DNA from: an uncultured Campylobacter sp.
GTDB taxonomy: Bacteria; Campylobacterota; Campylobacteria; Campylobacterales; Campylobacteraceae
Assembly (NCBI RefSeq): GCF_963518785.1
Contig: NZ_CAUQKJ010000008.1
Coordinates: 1 to 64,000, forward strand
Length of the DNA stretch: 64,000 nt
Direction: 5' to 3'
Below the pieces are notes generated by a model, which saw nothing but the letters and a program-made list of their open reading frames with translations, ran no database searches and was not told the origin of the DNA. Of this stretch, positions 16,361 to 25,867 are shown piece by piece; position 1 is the first letter of the stretch; each line of letters opens with the position of its first letter. The translations under genes and the position numbers were made by a program.

Positions 16361-18523
16361 ATGAAATTTATTAAAATTTTACTTTTATCCGCGATCTTTA
16401 GCTCGCGGATATTTGCGTGCGCTCTGTGCGCCCTATACACGCCCACTGCGCACGTTAGCATTACCCCCGTCGCACAAGACGGCAAGATCGTGAGCCTGCA
16501 TTTTTCGTGGCTTTTCTCTCAAAATTTTACCGACGTCATAATGCAGACCTACGATATAAATTCCAATGGCAAGCTTGAAAATAGCGAGCTTGCCGAGATA
16601 ACTAAGGCGATGACCGATTATCTAACCCCCAAAAACTATCTTTGCGAGGCGGAATTCTACGATCAAGCGCCAAAAAACGCAAAGCCCGCGCTTAGCAACC
16701 TAGTAGGCACGCAAATCAAGGGAAATTTTAAAAACGCAATAAGCCTCGTCAAAAAGGGCAGACTCGTGTTTGAGTTCGATCAAAAAGTCGGCTTCGAGCT
16801 GCGCAACAACCGCGTTCTTAAAATTTCCATTAACGACGATCAGGGGTTTTTCAATTTCAAAATGCTTGACGACAAGCCCATTAATCTAGGCGAGGGCTTT
16901 ATAGCGAAGCCTAATTCAAATTTAGCCACCACATTTATAGAATTTAGCGGCGAAAAGCCGAAGATCGCAGATAAAAAACCGCCAATTTCAGGCGCGCCGG
17001 ACTCCGATTTAGCGCAGAGCGGTCTTGCATCTAGCGAGCAGATTCTTGCGGGCTCAGAGGATAAACTTGCGCAAGGCGGGCAAGCTAAACCCAATGCCAG
17101 CTCGGCGCGCAGATCAAACCAAAGATCCGTCGGCGATATTGTTTCGGAGGCTGCAGCAGAGGCGCAAAAAAATATAGCCGCTTCGGATACTCTCGCGCAG
17201 ATTAATAAAGCCGCCAAAAAGGACGTGCAAGCAAAAGGTGGTCCCGCAAATTCTACGGCGCTTGCAGATAAAGGCGTGAGCGAAAATTTTGCGGCGAGGC
17301 GAGACAATTCTTTAAATTCCGCGCATTCTACGCAAAATCTCGCGACGCCGCCCGGGGAGAGTTCTTTAAATTTAGCGCAAAATAACGCAAGCAAAAACGG
17401 CGCCACATCCGACAGCGACGAGATTTCAAGCGAGCCACAAAAAGAGGCTACGCTGGGATTTGTCGCGCAAAAGACGATGGATTTTATGAAAAGCCTCAAA
17501 ACGGCGTTTCGCGCAAGCAGCGAGCATGCAAGCGCAAGCACGATCCTATGGGTCCTAGCGCTTTCTTTCATATACGGCTTTTTCCACGCGGCAGGCCCTG
17601 GGCACGCGAAGCTGCTAACGGCGAGCTATTTCCTAGCCCATGGCGGCAGCTACGTCAAGGCCTTCGGATTTGCCCTTAAAATCGGGCTTCTGCACGTCCT
17701 AGGAGCTCTCGTTTTGGTAAGCGCGAGCATGTTCGTGCTGCAAAACGTCGCAGGGCTCGTCTCCACGACCTCCGCCTCGATCACCACGAAAATTTCGGCG
17801 CTTCTGATCATCGTCATAACGGCGCTCATCATCTACGACAAAGCTCGCCGCGTAAGATCGGGCGTCAGCCACGATGCGGGCTGCTCTTGCGCCGCTTGCG
17901 CTTCCGCTGCAAATACCGCAGGGACGGATGCGCACTTAAAAAATACGGCGTTTGCAAACGCTAGGGATTCCGCTGGCGCAGCGTCAAAGAGTTATAAATT
18001 TTCTAAATTTAAAACTCCTATCGGCGAATCCGCACAGTATTTGGATACCAAAAATTTAAGTACCGCAACGGCGGAGCTAAATTCGGATTCAAATTTAACC
18101 GCAAGCCTAGAAGAAAACTCGTCTAGCCAAAACGAGCAAAAACAGACTTTGAATTCTACAAATTCCAAAAACCAAACCTCGTCTCGCTCGCTGCAAAATG
18201 GCGCGACTGGCGGCGGCGAGAAAGGGCGGGAGTGGCTTATCGCGCTTGCAGCGGCGCTTGTGCCCTGCCCCGGCACGATCCTGATTTTTGTACTTGCCTT
18301 CAGCCTCGGAAGCTTCGCGCTTAGCGTCGCAAGTGCGCTTTTCATCGGTTTTGGAATGAGCGTCGTGATATTTTTAGCCGCACTTTTCGGCGCGAAGGCA
18401 AACGAGCTAAGCTCGAAGCGGCTCGTAAGCTTGAAGCTTTACATCGAATTTGCGGGGCTTTTCGTGATGTTCGGGCTTGGGATTTTTATGTATTTCATCT
18501 CAGACACCCTCAGGATACTGTAA
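16361..18523 (+). CDS. DUF1007-NicO fusion, ZevA-ZevB-like metal importer
   Basis: A 720-residue fusion. Residues 1-20 are a signal sequence with CALCALYTPTAH at its end. Residues 25-205 match the DUF1007 periplasmic domain and include YDINSNGKLENSEL, an EF-hand-like loop. Residues 205-375 are a low-complexity Ala/Ser/Asn/Gln-rich linker. The C-terminal half is a NicO permease with FFHAAGPGHAKLL near 405 and ALVPCPGTILIF near 630, split by another low-complexity loop of roughly 120 residues that contains a CSCAAC cluster. In Haemophilus the two parts occur as separate proteins, ZevA and ZevB, that support growth in low zinc. Position 3 bases behind znuA and next to a Zur-like gene supports zinc. 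Annotation as a nickel/cobalt transporter is the alternative. Confidence 0.8.
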   Translation: MKFIKILLLSAIFSSRIFACALCALYTPTAHVSITPVAQDGKIVSLHFSWLFSQNFTDVIMQTYDINSNGKLENSELAEITKAMTDYLTPKNYLCEAEFYDQAPKNAKPALSNLVGTQIKGNFKNAISLVKKGRLVFEFDQKVGFELRNNRVLKISINDDQGFFNFKMLDDKPINLGEGFIAKPNSNLATTFIEFSGEKPKIADKKPPISGAPDSDLAQSGLASSEQILAGSEDKLAQGGQAKPNASSARRSNQRSVGDIVSEAAAEAQKNIAASDTLAQINKAAKKDVQAKGGPANSTALADKGVSENFAARRDNSLNSAHSTQNLATPPGESSLNLAQNNASKNGATSDSDEISSEPQKEATLGFVAQKTMDFMKSLKTAFRASSEHASASTILWVLALSFIYGFFHAAGPGHAKLLTASYFLAHGGSYVKAFGFALKIGLLHVLGALVLVSASMFVLQNVAGLVSTTSASITTKISALLIIVITALIIYDKARRVRSGVSHDAGCSCAACASAANTAGTDAHLKNTAFANARDSAGAASKSYKFSKFKTPIGESAQYLDTKNLSTATAELNSDSNLTASLEENSSSQNEQKQTLNSTNSKNQTSSRSLQNGATGGGEKGREWLIALAAALVPCPGTILIFVLAFSLGSFALSVASALFIGFGMSVVIFLAALFGAKANELSSKRLVSLKLYIEFAGLFVMFGLGIFMYFISDTLRIL

Positions 18524-18731
18524 TCGCAAGGTTTTAATGCAAATTTTAAAAAGCGGCTCGCGTGAAATATAAGTTTATGCAATGCGTTAAATTTTAAATC
18601 CAGTGCGGATCTAATTTCAAAGAGTAGGATTTTAAAATTTTACGCCGCACGGACCCGCGTAAATTAAATTTCGATCCCGACTATTCATTAAGCAGCGGAA
18701 TTCGCTCTTTATAAATCACGTTAAATTTTGC

Positions 18732-18737
18732 TACAAT
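18732..18737 (+). promoter_or_regulatory. Probable -10 box for the DUF3137 gene
   Basis: TACAAT after a T-rich stretch, 28 bases upstream of the ATG at 18766; CAAGGA serves as ribosome binding site. Confidence 0.45.
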
Positions 18738-18765
18738 ACGGGCGAAATTTTTCTCAAGGATAGAT

Positions 18766-19717
18766 ATGTCGCCTTCTTTGCAAGATGCTATTTCACAAAC
18801 TTTAATCGAGCAAAAAGCGTGCGCTAAAATTTTTAATAGATACCGCTACCTCAGTATAGCCGCCTTTTTTGCGGTCCTGTTCGTATTAGTGTTTCTAAAC
18901 TGCGTTAAAGCAGACACTCCTCTAATAGAAATTGCCGAATTTTCGAGCGTCTTGATCCTTTTTCATATCTTTTGGATATTTCTTATGCATTGCGCCAGTC
19001 AAGAAAGCGAAGCGGAAATTCGCTACTACAAATTTTATAAAGAGATATTCGTCCGCGCCGTAATAAAAGATATAGATGCCGGTTTAAAATACGATCCATA
19101 TACCGGCATGCAAGAAGAGGAATTTCAAAAATTTAGAATTTATAGGAAATCTAGGATCAAAAGCGAGGATCGGATTGCGGGCGTGTACTGCGGGATTAAA
19201 TTTAGCCTCAGCGAGGTACATAGTAATGGTAGGTTTTACATGAAAACGGATAATCCGCTAATAGCGGCGATTATGTTGATCAAAATATTCTACGATAACT
19301 ATATGGACTTTGACGGCAACGTACTGATCTGCGAGCTCGCGAAAAAAAACCTCGGGCAAAACGATAGTGGTAAGCAGGGAGCTAAACGCCAAGATCTTCG
19401 GCGCAAAAGAGATGATGGACGATGTGGATTTTATGCGCGATTTTCGCGTGTTTGCGGATGACAAAGTAGAAGCGCGCTATTTGCTAACGCCCGCGTTTAT
19501 GGAGCGTCTGCGCGAAATAAATCGCGAAACGAGCGGCGAGTTCAGCTTGAGCGCGGTATTTATGGATGAGTGCTTATATCTATTTTTAAACGGTGCGCCC
19601 GATCTTTTCGAAACTACGCTTTTTGATAGGCCCGCTAGCATAGAGCTCGCGCGCGAATACCAAACGCAGATCCGCAAAATTTTAAGCCTAATCGAAACGC
19701 TTAAACTCACAAATTAG
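18766..19717 (+). pseudogene. DUF3137-family membrane protein, interrupted by a frameshift
   Basis: Two frames together encode one DUF3137-like protein of about 315 residues. The first, from ATG 18766, carries two membrane helices (about residues 26-44 and 55-74) and the start of the soluble domain up to NVLICELAKK. The reading then moves by +1: the second frame continues GKTIVVSRELNAKIFGAKEM, DDVDFMRDFRVFADDKVEARYLLTPAFMERL, the most conserved part of the family, to a TAG at 19715-19717. The switch falls at a run of eight A at 19342-19349, so one extra A explains the break. It may be decay, a phase-variable tract, transcriptional slippage, or a sequencing error. Function of DUF3137 proteins is unknown. 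Confidence 0.75.
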
Positions 19718-20313
19718 CAGGGCGCATTGCGGCTGATTTTGCATCGACCAAATTTAGGCCGGGCGGAATTTTTCGGCGAAGCACAATTTTGGCAAAAACG
19801 TAAAATTTAATCAGCGGCGCAATCTCTCGGCAGCCGTCCTAAATTTAATCAGCAATGCAATCTCTCGGTAGCTACCTGAAATTTAAACGGGCAATACGAT
19901 TAGCGAGAGATGAAGTACCTGCCGCGCATAAATTTTGAAACAAAAGCGCCCGTGTCTCGTAAATAAATTTTACCGCGTTTTGTATCGTGGCACAGTGGCT
20001 TTGAGCGCCAAGCCCGCATAGCGGCAAAATTTAATCGGCGGCGCTCGCGATTATGAAATTTAAAGCGGCTCTGCAAGGACGAAATTTAAAATTTAAAAGC
20101 AAGCCCGCGGCGAGAGTTAAATTTAGAGCGCTCGCGGCGTTTTCACAAGCCGTGAGCTAAAGCATATCTGCCTAGCGCATACCGCAACGTACCGCAAGCG
20201 CGGCTCTGCACGTTACGTCAAATTTCGCAAAATCCTCGCCGCGCGTTCCCGCATCGCCTCATCAAACGCCGTCATAGGCTGGATTACAAATTCAAATTAT
20301 AAAGAATTAAAAC
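19718..20313. other. 0.6-kb interval with tandem 38-bp repeats
   Basis: No gene is visible. Two adjacent 38-base units begin at 19803 and 19841 (AAATTTAATCAGC...GCAATCTCTCGG...), a diverged third copy begins at 19879, and a related AAATTTAATCGGCGGCGC occurs near 20026. The remainder is AATTTAAA-rich spacer. Confidence 0.55.
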
Positions 20314-20338
20314 GAGGCGAAATTTAAAATTCCGCCTC
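20314..20338 (-). terminator. Probable terminator of serA
   Basis: On the minus strand a GAGGCGGAATTT stem pairs with AAATTTCGCCTC and is followed by GTTTTAATT. It lies 17 bases downstream of the serA stop, as expected for an intrinsic terminator. Confidence 0.7.
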
Positions 20339-20354
20339 TTTGGCAGAGAAGGCA

Positions 20355-21932
20355 TTAAAGCGCCGCGTAGCGCACCATTAGGCAGGTCTGAAGCGCCGCC
20401 AGCTTATCAAGCGTGCTTTTTTGCACTTCGGAATCGACCAAAATGACCGCCAAAGCGTCCCCCTCCTCGCCTCTGCCTAAGCGGAAGTCCGCGATATTGA
20501 TGTTCTCGTCGGCTAGGATCGTGCTTACGGATTTGATAACGCCCGGTACGTCGGTGTTTTTGAAGATTATCATCTTGCCTTTCGGCTTAAAATCGGTCTT
20601 AAATCCGCCGATATTTACGATACGCTCCTCGCTGCCGTCAAAGACGGTACCCGCGACGTTTGAGATCGCCTCGTCGGTCATGATTTTTACCGCGATCTCG
20701 CTTTTATAGACGCTGTTTGCAAGCTCGCCGAAGCTCGTCTCAATCCCCTTTTCATCCGCAAGAAATTTAGCGTTGACGTAATTTAGCGAATCGCCCAAAG
20801 AATCGTGCAGCGCGCCTACGATTGCAAAAACGAGCATCGATTTTAGATACTGAACTACCTCACCGCTGCCCTCGATGCGAATCGATTTGATCGGGCCTTT
20901 ATTGATCTGCGCCGCAAGATAGGCCACTTTGGAGACTAAATTTATATACGGCTCGATACCGCGCGGCAAATCCTCGAGCTTAAGCGGCAAATTTAAAGCG
21001 TTTGGATAGTTTAAGCCGCGCGCGGCGCTGATCGCCTGCTCTGCGGCTTCTCGGGCGATATTGCTTTGCGATTCGAGCGTATTTGCTCCAAGATGCGGAG
21101 TCGCGCTTAAATTTTCGATATCCAAAAGCTCGTGATCGGTCGCAGGCTCTTTGTCAAAAACGTCGATGCCGAGATACGCGATCTTGCCGCTGCGTAGATT
21201 GTTTGCGAGCGCTTTTTCATTATACAGCCCGCCTCTAGCGCAGTTTATTAGACGCACGCCGTCTTTCATCTTCGCTATTTGCGGCTCGCCTACCATATTT
21301 ATCGTCTCTTGATTTTTCGGCGTATGGATCGTGATGAAGTCGCAAGATAAAATTTCATCGAAATTCTTCGTATATTTTACTCCGAGCTTCGTGGCCTTCT
21401 CAGGCTCGATATACGGATCATAGGCGATGACGTTCATCCCAAACGCAAGCGCGCGCACCCCCACGCGCGAGCCGATGTTTCCAAAGCCGATGATGCCGAG
21501 ATTCTTTTTATAAAGCTCGGCGCCGTACCACTTCTCGCGCTTCCAAATTCTATTAATTTTCAGATCGTTGCAGGAATTTACATATTTGCGCGCCGCATTT
21601 AGCAGATGGCACATGGTCATTTCGACCGCGGCAATGGTATTTGCGGTAGGTACGTTCATCAAAATAATGCCGCGCTTGGAGCAGCCGTCGATGTCGCAGT
21701 TATCGACGCCTACGCCCGCGCGCACGATCGCTTTTAGCTTGGTGCCTGCGCTAAGGAATTTCTCATCCACCGCCGTAGAGCTTCTGGTGATCGCGACGTC
21801 CGCATCGCCTAAAATTCCGTATAGCTCGCTCTTGGGCACGTTCGTAGCGTCGATTACTTTAATGTCCGATTCTTGCTTAAGCAGATCGAAACCGATTTTG
21901 TGGATTGCGTCGCAGACTATGATAGTTTTCAT
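20355..21932 (-). CDS. serA: D-3-phosphoglycerate dehydrogenase
   Basis: A 525-residue long-form SerA, the first enzyme of serine biosynthesis, which oxidises 3-phosphoglycerate with NAD+. The N-terminal catalytic domain includes ITRSSTAVDEKFL and RAGVGVDNCDIDGCSKRGI. The NAD-binding domain has LGIIGFGNIGSRVGVRA, LINCARGGLYNEKAL and the catalytic His in ATPHLGANTLESQ. Residues from about 315 form the intervening ASB domain and an ACT regulatory domain (MIIFKNTDVPGVIKSVSTIL) that normally mediates serine feedback. Length is usual for this type. It is the last gene of the minus-strand block, behind rpsA. Confidence 0.96.
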   Translation of the reverse strand: MKTIIVCDAIHKIGFDLLKQESDIKVIDATNVPKSELYGILGDADVAITRSSTAVDEKFLSAGTKLKAIVRAGVGVDNCDIDGCSKRGIILMNVPTANTIAAVEMTMCHLLNAARKYVNSCNDLKINRIWKREKWYGAELYKKNLGIIGFGNIGSRVGVRALAFGMNVIAYDPYIEPEKATKLGVKYTKNFDEILSCDFITIHTPKNQETINMVGEPQIAKMKDGVRLINCARGGLYNEKALANNLRSGKIAYLGIDVFDKEPATDHELLDIENLSATPHLGANTLESQSNIAREAAEQAISAARGLNYPNALNLPLKLEDLPRGIEPYINLVSKVAYLAAQINKGPIKSIRIEGSGEVVQYLKSMLVFAIVGALHDSLGDSLNYVNAKFLADEKGIETSFGELANSVYKSEIAVKIMTDEAISNVAGTVFDGSEERIVNIGGFKTDFKPKGKMIIFKNTDVPGVIKSVSTILADENINIADFRLGRGEEGDALAVILVDSEVQKSTLDKLAALQTCLMVRYAAL

Positions 21933-21958
21933 TAAATTTAACCTTTAGAAGTGGGTCC

Positions 21959-21978
21959 GCAAGGCGGGGATGCCTTGC
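21959..21978 (-). terminator. Hairpin between rpsA and serA
   Basis: GCAAGGC and GCCTTGC form a perfect 7-bp stem with a 6-base loop, 8 bases after the rpsA stop codon. No U-run follows, so it may be an attenuating or mRNA-stabilising structure rather than a full terminator. Confidence 0.5.
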
Positions 21979-21986
21979 AGGAGGAA

Positions 21987-23654
21987 TTATTTATTTAGTT
22001 GATCTTTGATCAGATCCCCTAGGCTTTGCTTCTCATCGTCGTTACTATTGATCTCATTTAGCGCCTCGCGCTCTTTTTGATGAGCCAGTCTGCGCACGCT
22101 TAGGCGAATTCTATTTTTCTTCTCATCGATGAAAGCGATCGCAGCCTCGATCTCGTCGCCTACTTTTACGCTATCTACGCTTACGTTGCCAAGATCTTCC
22201 TTGCGAATAAGTGCGTCGATACCGCCTCCCAGCTCGACAAAAATTCCAAACTCTTTAATATCGCGGATCTTGCCTTTTACGACATCGCCTTGATTGTGGC
22301 TCTTGGCGTAATCGCTAATAGGGCTATCGCCGAGCTCCTTGTGATTTAGAGAAATTTTTTGAGTGTCTTTGTCGATCTTGATGATCTTAACCTCGATCTC
22401 GTCGCCCACTTTGAATAAATTTTTGCACTTCTCGCCGCGATCCCACGAAGCGTCTTCGTTATGCAAAAGCCCCTCTACACCGTCGATCCTTACGAACGCG
22501 CCGAAATTTGTAATCGTAGTGACGCTACCTTTTAGCACGTCGCCCACTTTATGCTTAGCAACAAACTCGTCAAACGGCTTGGTGAGTAAATTTTTAAGGC
22601 TTACGCGCAATCTGCGCTCGCTAGGGTTGATCTCTACGACCTCGACATCAAGCTCCTCGCCCTCGCTGATGAAATCTTTCGGATTTTTGATATTTTTATC
22701 CCACGAAATTTCACTAATATGCAAAAAGCCCTCGATGTCGTTGCCAAGATCGACGAACGCGCCATAAGGCTCGATATTACTTACTTTTACGCGGATAGTA
22801 TCGCCTACTTCCAGGCTATCTTTGATCTCGTTCCAAGGATCGGGCATCGCCTCTTTTATCGAAAGAGAGAGATGTTTTTTATCGTTGTCATATTTGATAA
22901 CTTTAACCGGAACCTTATCACCCTCTTTGTAGAGCGAGCTCGGATTTACCGGGCCTTTGTATGAAATTTCGCTGTAGTGCACGAGTCCGTCCACGCCGCC
23001 TACGTCTACGAACATACCGTAGGTAGTGATTTTTTTTACGACGCCTTCGATAATGCCCTCAGTAGCGATTACTTTCTCGATCGCCTCTTTGTTTGCTTTG
23101 CGATCCTCATCAAGTAGCTTCTTACGCGATACTACGATGCTTTGTTCGTCTCTATCAACTTTAATGATCTTTACCTTGAAATTTTTACCGACGGCGCCAT
23201 TGGGATTTTTAAGCGCACTTTGCGAGCGAGGCATAAAAAATTCCACATCATCTGCGTTAGCACAAACGAAACCGCCCTTATTAAATGATAGAATTTTAAC
23301 GTCATAGACATTCTCTGCGTTTTCATCATAGGAGTCGATGAACGCCTTTACTTTTTCCTTCTTTAGGGCTTTTTTATACGATACGACCGGGCGACCGCCT
23401 CTGCTTCCGATAATAGCGACTTTGATGTCATCTCCTACATTAACCTGCGGGTTTCCTTGATCGTCGCTCACCTCGGCGGCATCTAAAATGCCCTCCGACT
23501 TCCTGCCTACGTCTATGAAAACCTCGCCGTCCTTAAGGGCGATAACCTTACCTGTGACAACCTCGTCGCGAGACTTCCCGGCGTCATACTCCTCTAACAA
23601 TGTCGCAAAATCTTCCTCTGCGTGGTTTTGAACCTTCTCGTTCACCTCAGCCAT
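21987..23654 (-). CDS. rpsA: 30S ribosomal protein S1
   Basis: A 555-residue protein built of six S1/OB repeats. Typical repeat segments are GKVIALKDGEVFIDVGRKSEG, GVVKKITTYGMFVDVGGVDGLVHYSEIS, VSNIEPYGAFVDLGNDIEGFLHISEISW, and similar GAFV/GIFVELGG units to the C-terminus. S1 binds mRNA upstream of the start codon and helps the 30S subunit to load it. Length agrees with campylobacter S1. It lies 112 bases downstream of ispH and 54 bases upstream of serA, in the order seen in C. jejuni. Confidence 0.97.
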   Translation of the reverse strand: MAEVNEKVQNHAEEDFATLLEEYDAGKSRDEVVTGKVIALKDGEVFIDVGRKSEGILDAAEVSDDQGNPQVNVGDDIKVAIIGSRGGRPVVSYKKALKKEKVKAFIDSYDENAENVYDVKILSFNKGGFVCANADDVEFFMPRSQSALKNPNGAVGKNFKVKIIKVDRDEQSIVVSRKKLLDEDRKANKEAIEKVIATEGIIEGVVKKITTYGMFVDVGGVDGLVHYSEISYKGPVNPSSLYKEGDKVPVKVIKYDNDKKHLSLSIKEAMPDPWNEIKDSLEVGDTIRVKVSNIEPYGAFVDLGNDIEGFLHISEISWDKNIKNPKDFISEGEELDVEVVEINPSERRLRVSLKNLLTKPFDEFVAKHKVGDVLKGSVTTITNFGAFVRIDGVEGLLHNEDASWDRGEKCKNLFKVGDEIEVKIIKIDKDTQKISLNHKELGDSPISDYAKSHNQGDVVKGKIRDIKEFGIFVELGGGIDALIRKEDLGNVSVDSVKVGDEIEAAIAFIDEKKNRIRLSVRRLAHQKEREALNEINSNDDEKQSLGDLIKDQLNK

Positions 23655-23766
23655 ATGCTTCCTTTAAATTTATTTGTGCTTTTTTGAAAAGAACTAAAAT
23701 GCGCGATTCTAGCTAAAATTTGCTTTCGATTTGATAAATTTCTAAGAGTAAATTTGATAAGAGGGC

Positions 23767-24603
23767 TTATAAATTCTGCGTTAAATTTTCGATTCGCGCC
23801 ACTACTTTTTTGATGATCCAATCGGGCGTGCTAGCTCCTGCGGAGATGCCGCAGAGGCTTTTGTTTTCAAACCACGAGCGCTCAAGCTCGCTTTCGTTTT
23901 CTATAAGGTAGCTGTCTTTGCAAAAATTTTGTGAAATTAAAAAAAGCTGCTTGGTGTTGGAGGAATTTTTCCCGCCTACGATTATCATCACATCGGCCTT
24001 TTGCGACAGGCTTTTTACCGCCTCTTGATTTTCCAGCGTCGCATTGCAAATCGTATTAAAAATTCTCAGCTCTCTCGCGCGCTGCATCAAAAAATCCGCG
24101 ATTTTGGTAAAGCTTTCTATCTTTTTCGTAGTCTGCGAAACGAGTGCGACGCGAGGTCCAAGCTTGACGTCTTGCAGTTCCTTCGTATCCATGATCACGA
24201 ATACGCGCGATTTTGCGTAGGATTTCACGCCCTTTACCTCGGGATGATTTTTATCGCCGAAGATTACGATATCATAGCCCTCCGCGCTCATCTTTTCTAC
24301 GATCTGCTGCGGCTTGGTCACGAAGGGGCAGGTAGCGTCGATGAGCTGCTTTTTTTGTGCTTTTAGGTTTTGTAGATCGTCCTTTTGGATGCCGTGAGTG
24401 CGGATGATGAGCTTTTGCTCGTCCTTGATCTCGCTAACGCCCCCCAGGGTTTTGACGCCGAAATTTTGCCTTAGCCTATTGATCTCTTCGGCGTTATGTA
24501 TGAGTTCACCAATCGTAGCGGCCTCGCCGGCGCTTTCTGCGATCTTGATCGCGCGCTTGACGCCGAAGCAAAAGCCGTAGCTTTTTGCCATCTCAATCTT
24601 CAA
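23767..24603 (-). CDS. ispH: 4-hydroxy-3-methylbut-2-enyl diphosphate reductase
   Basis: A 278-residue iron-sulfur enzyme that performs the last step of the MEP isoprenoid pathway, giving IPP and DMAPP. All three cluster cysteines are visible: SYGFCFGVKRAI near residue 12, LIDATCPFVTKPQ in the middle, and FNTICNATLENQEAV. The conserved RTHGI and GGKNSSNTKQL segments are also present. Length is typical for the short campylobacter form. Its start overlaps the end of aroA by 11 nt, so the two are translationally coupled. Confidence 0.96.
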   Translation of the reverse strand: MKIEMAKSYGFCFGVKRAIKIAESAGEAATIGELIHNAEEINRLRQNFGVKTLGGVSEIKDEQKLIIRTHGIQKDDLQNLKAQKKQLIDATCPFVTKPQQIVEKMSAEGYDIVIFGDKNHPEVKGVKSYAKSRVFVIMDTKELQDVKLGPRVALVSQTTKKIESFTKIADFLMQRARELRIFNTICNATLENQEAVKSLSQKADVMIIVGGKNSSNTKQLFLISQNFCKDSYLIENESELERSWFENKSLCGISAGASTPDWIIKKVVARIENLTQNL

Positions 24604-25867
24604 CGCCGGCTCCGATCTGTCTTAAAATCGCGGCGAAGTTCGGAAACGACGTCGCGATACAATCGCTATCCTCGACGATCATCCCCGATCTTAAGCCTAA
24701 AATCGCAAAACTCATCGCGATACGATGGTCGCCGCACGGCGTGATGATCGCCGCGTTCGCCTCGCCGCCTTCGATCTGCCAGCCGTCTTGTAGCTCGCGC
24801 GCCTTAATACCGCAGGCACGAAGCCCTTCGCAGGTTACTTTTATGCGGTCGCACTCCTTCACGCGCAGCTCGGCGGCATTTCTAAGCACGCTACTTCCCT
24901 GCGCGCAGGCAAAGGCGATCGCAAGCGCAGGCGCTTCGTCTATCAGCCACGAGATATTTTCGCTCACCTCCACGGCGTGAAGCGGCGCGTAAGCGACCTC
25001 TATATCGCCGATCTGCTCGTAAATTTCGCTCGTTTTATGAAATTTTACTTCAGCACCCATGCGTTTTAAAATTTCATACGCCTCTATACGAGTTTTGTTT
25101 AGCAGCATATTTTTTAGCACGATGCGCGAGCCTGGGATTATCGCTGCGGCTATGGCGAAGAAAAACGCCGAGCTGGGGTCGTTTGGGATAAAAATTTCAA
25201 GCGGTCTAAGCGGCGAGCTAAGCGACGCGACTTCGATCGCAAGGCCATTGCGTGAAATTTGCGCGCCCATCACTTTTAGCATCCGCTCGCTATGATCGCG
25301 GCTAAGCTCGGGCTCGCTAAACCTGCACCCGCTGCCGCGCAAGGCCGCTAAAATCAGAGCGGTCTTAACCTGCGCGGACGCGATTTTACTCGCGTATTCA
25401 AAATATCCGAGCTTTTGCCCGAGCACCGCAATAGGCGCCTTTTCGCCGCCTTCTCGTCCGTAAATTTTAGCGCCCACCTTGCAAAGTGGATCCGCAACGC
25501 GCCTCATCGGACGCTCGCTTAGATACCGATCGCCGCACAGCACGAAAAAGCCCTCGCATCCTGCTAAAAAGCCCATAAATAGCCGCATAGCGGTGCCAGA
25601 GTTGCCGCAATCAAGCGGGACGTTAGGCTCTTTGATAACCTCCGGCGGAGTGATTAGAATTTCGCCCCCTATGCGCTGTACGCTAGCGCCCAAAAGCTCC
25701 ACAATCTTTAGCGTATTTAGCGTATCCTCGGCGGCTAGATAGTTTGAAATTTTACTCGCTCCGCTTGCTAGCAGCGAAAAGATCGCCGCACGGTGCGAGA
25801 TCGATTTGTCTGCGGCGATATTTGAAATCTCCGCCCGCAAAGGGCTTGCTTGCGCAAAAATTCTCAT
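24593..25867 (-). CDS. aroA: 3-phosphoshikimate 1-carboxyvinyltransferase (EPSP synthase)
   Basis: A 424-residue EPSP synthase of the shikimate pathway, which joins phosphoenolpyruvate to shikimate-3-phosphate. Key segments are DKSISHRAAIFSLLA at the start, LDCGNSGTAMRLFMGFLAG (the PEP-binding loop), LSERPMRRVADPL, LSRDHSERMLKVMGA and VKECDRIKV towards the end. The loop reads GNSGTAMR, in which Ala replaces the Gly of the E. coli type GNAGTAMR order, as seen in many class II-like enzymes. Length is normal. It overlaps pheT upstream by 4 nt and ispH downstream by 11 nt. Confidence 0.96.
   Translation of the reverse strand: MRIFAQASPLRAEISNIAADKSISHRAAIFSLLASGASKISNYLAAEDTLNTLKIVELLGASVQRIGGEILITPPEVIKEPNVPLDCGNSGTAMRLFMGFLAGCEGFFVLCGDRYLSERPMRRVADPLCKVGAKIYGREGGEKAPIAVLGQKLGYFEYASKIASAQVKTALILAALRGSGCRFSEPELSRDHSERMLKVMGAQISRNGLAIEVASLSSPLRPLEIFIPNDPSSAFFFAIAAAIIPGSRIVLKNMLLNKTRIEAYEILKRMGAEVKFHKTSEIYEQIGDIEVAYAPLHAVEVSENISWLIDEAPALAIAFACAQGSSVLRNAAELRVKECDRIKVTCEGLRACGIKARELQDGWQIEGGEANAAIITPCGDHRIAMSFAILGLRSGMIVEDSDCIATSFPNFAAILRQIGAGVED

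Noticed and set aside
16840..17571. 243-codon antisense frame in the ZevAB-like gene
   Set aside because: It mirrors the low-complexity Ala/Ser linker, so the long frame is a by-product of codon composition.
16361..18523. Annotation as dedicated nickel/cobalt exporter RcnA
   Set aside because: Fused DUF1007 domain, znuA neighbour and Zur-like regulator point to zinc uptake, although the NicO domain alone would allow nickel or cobalt.
19340..19352. Programmed -1 ribosomal frameshift at A AAA AAC in the DUF3137 gene
   Set aside because: The downstream frame is +1 relative to the first, so a -1 slip would not reach it; a +1 or an indel is needed.
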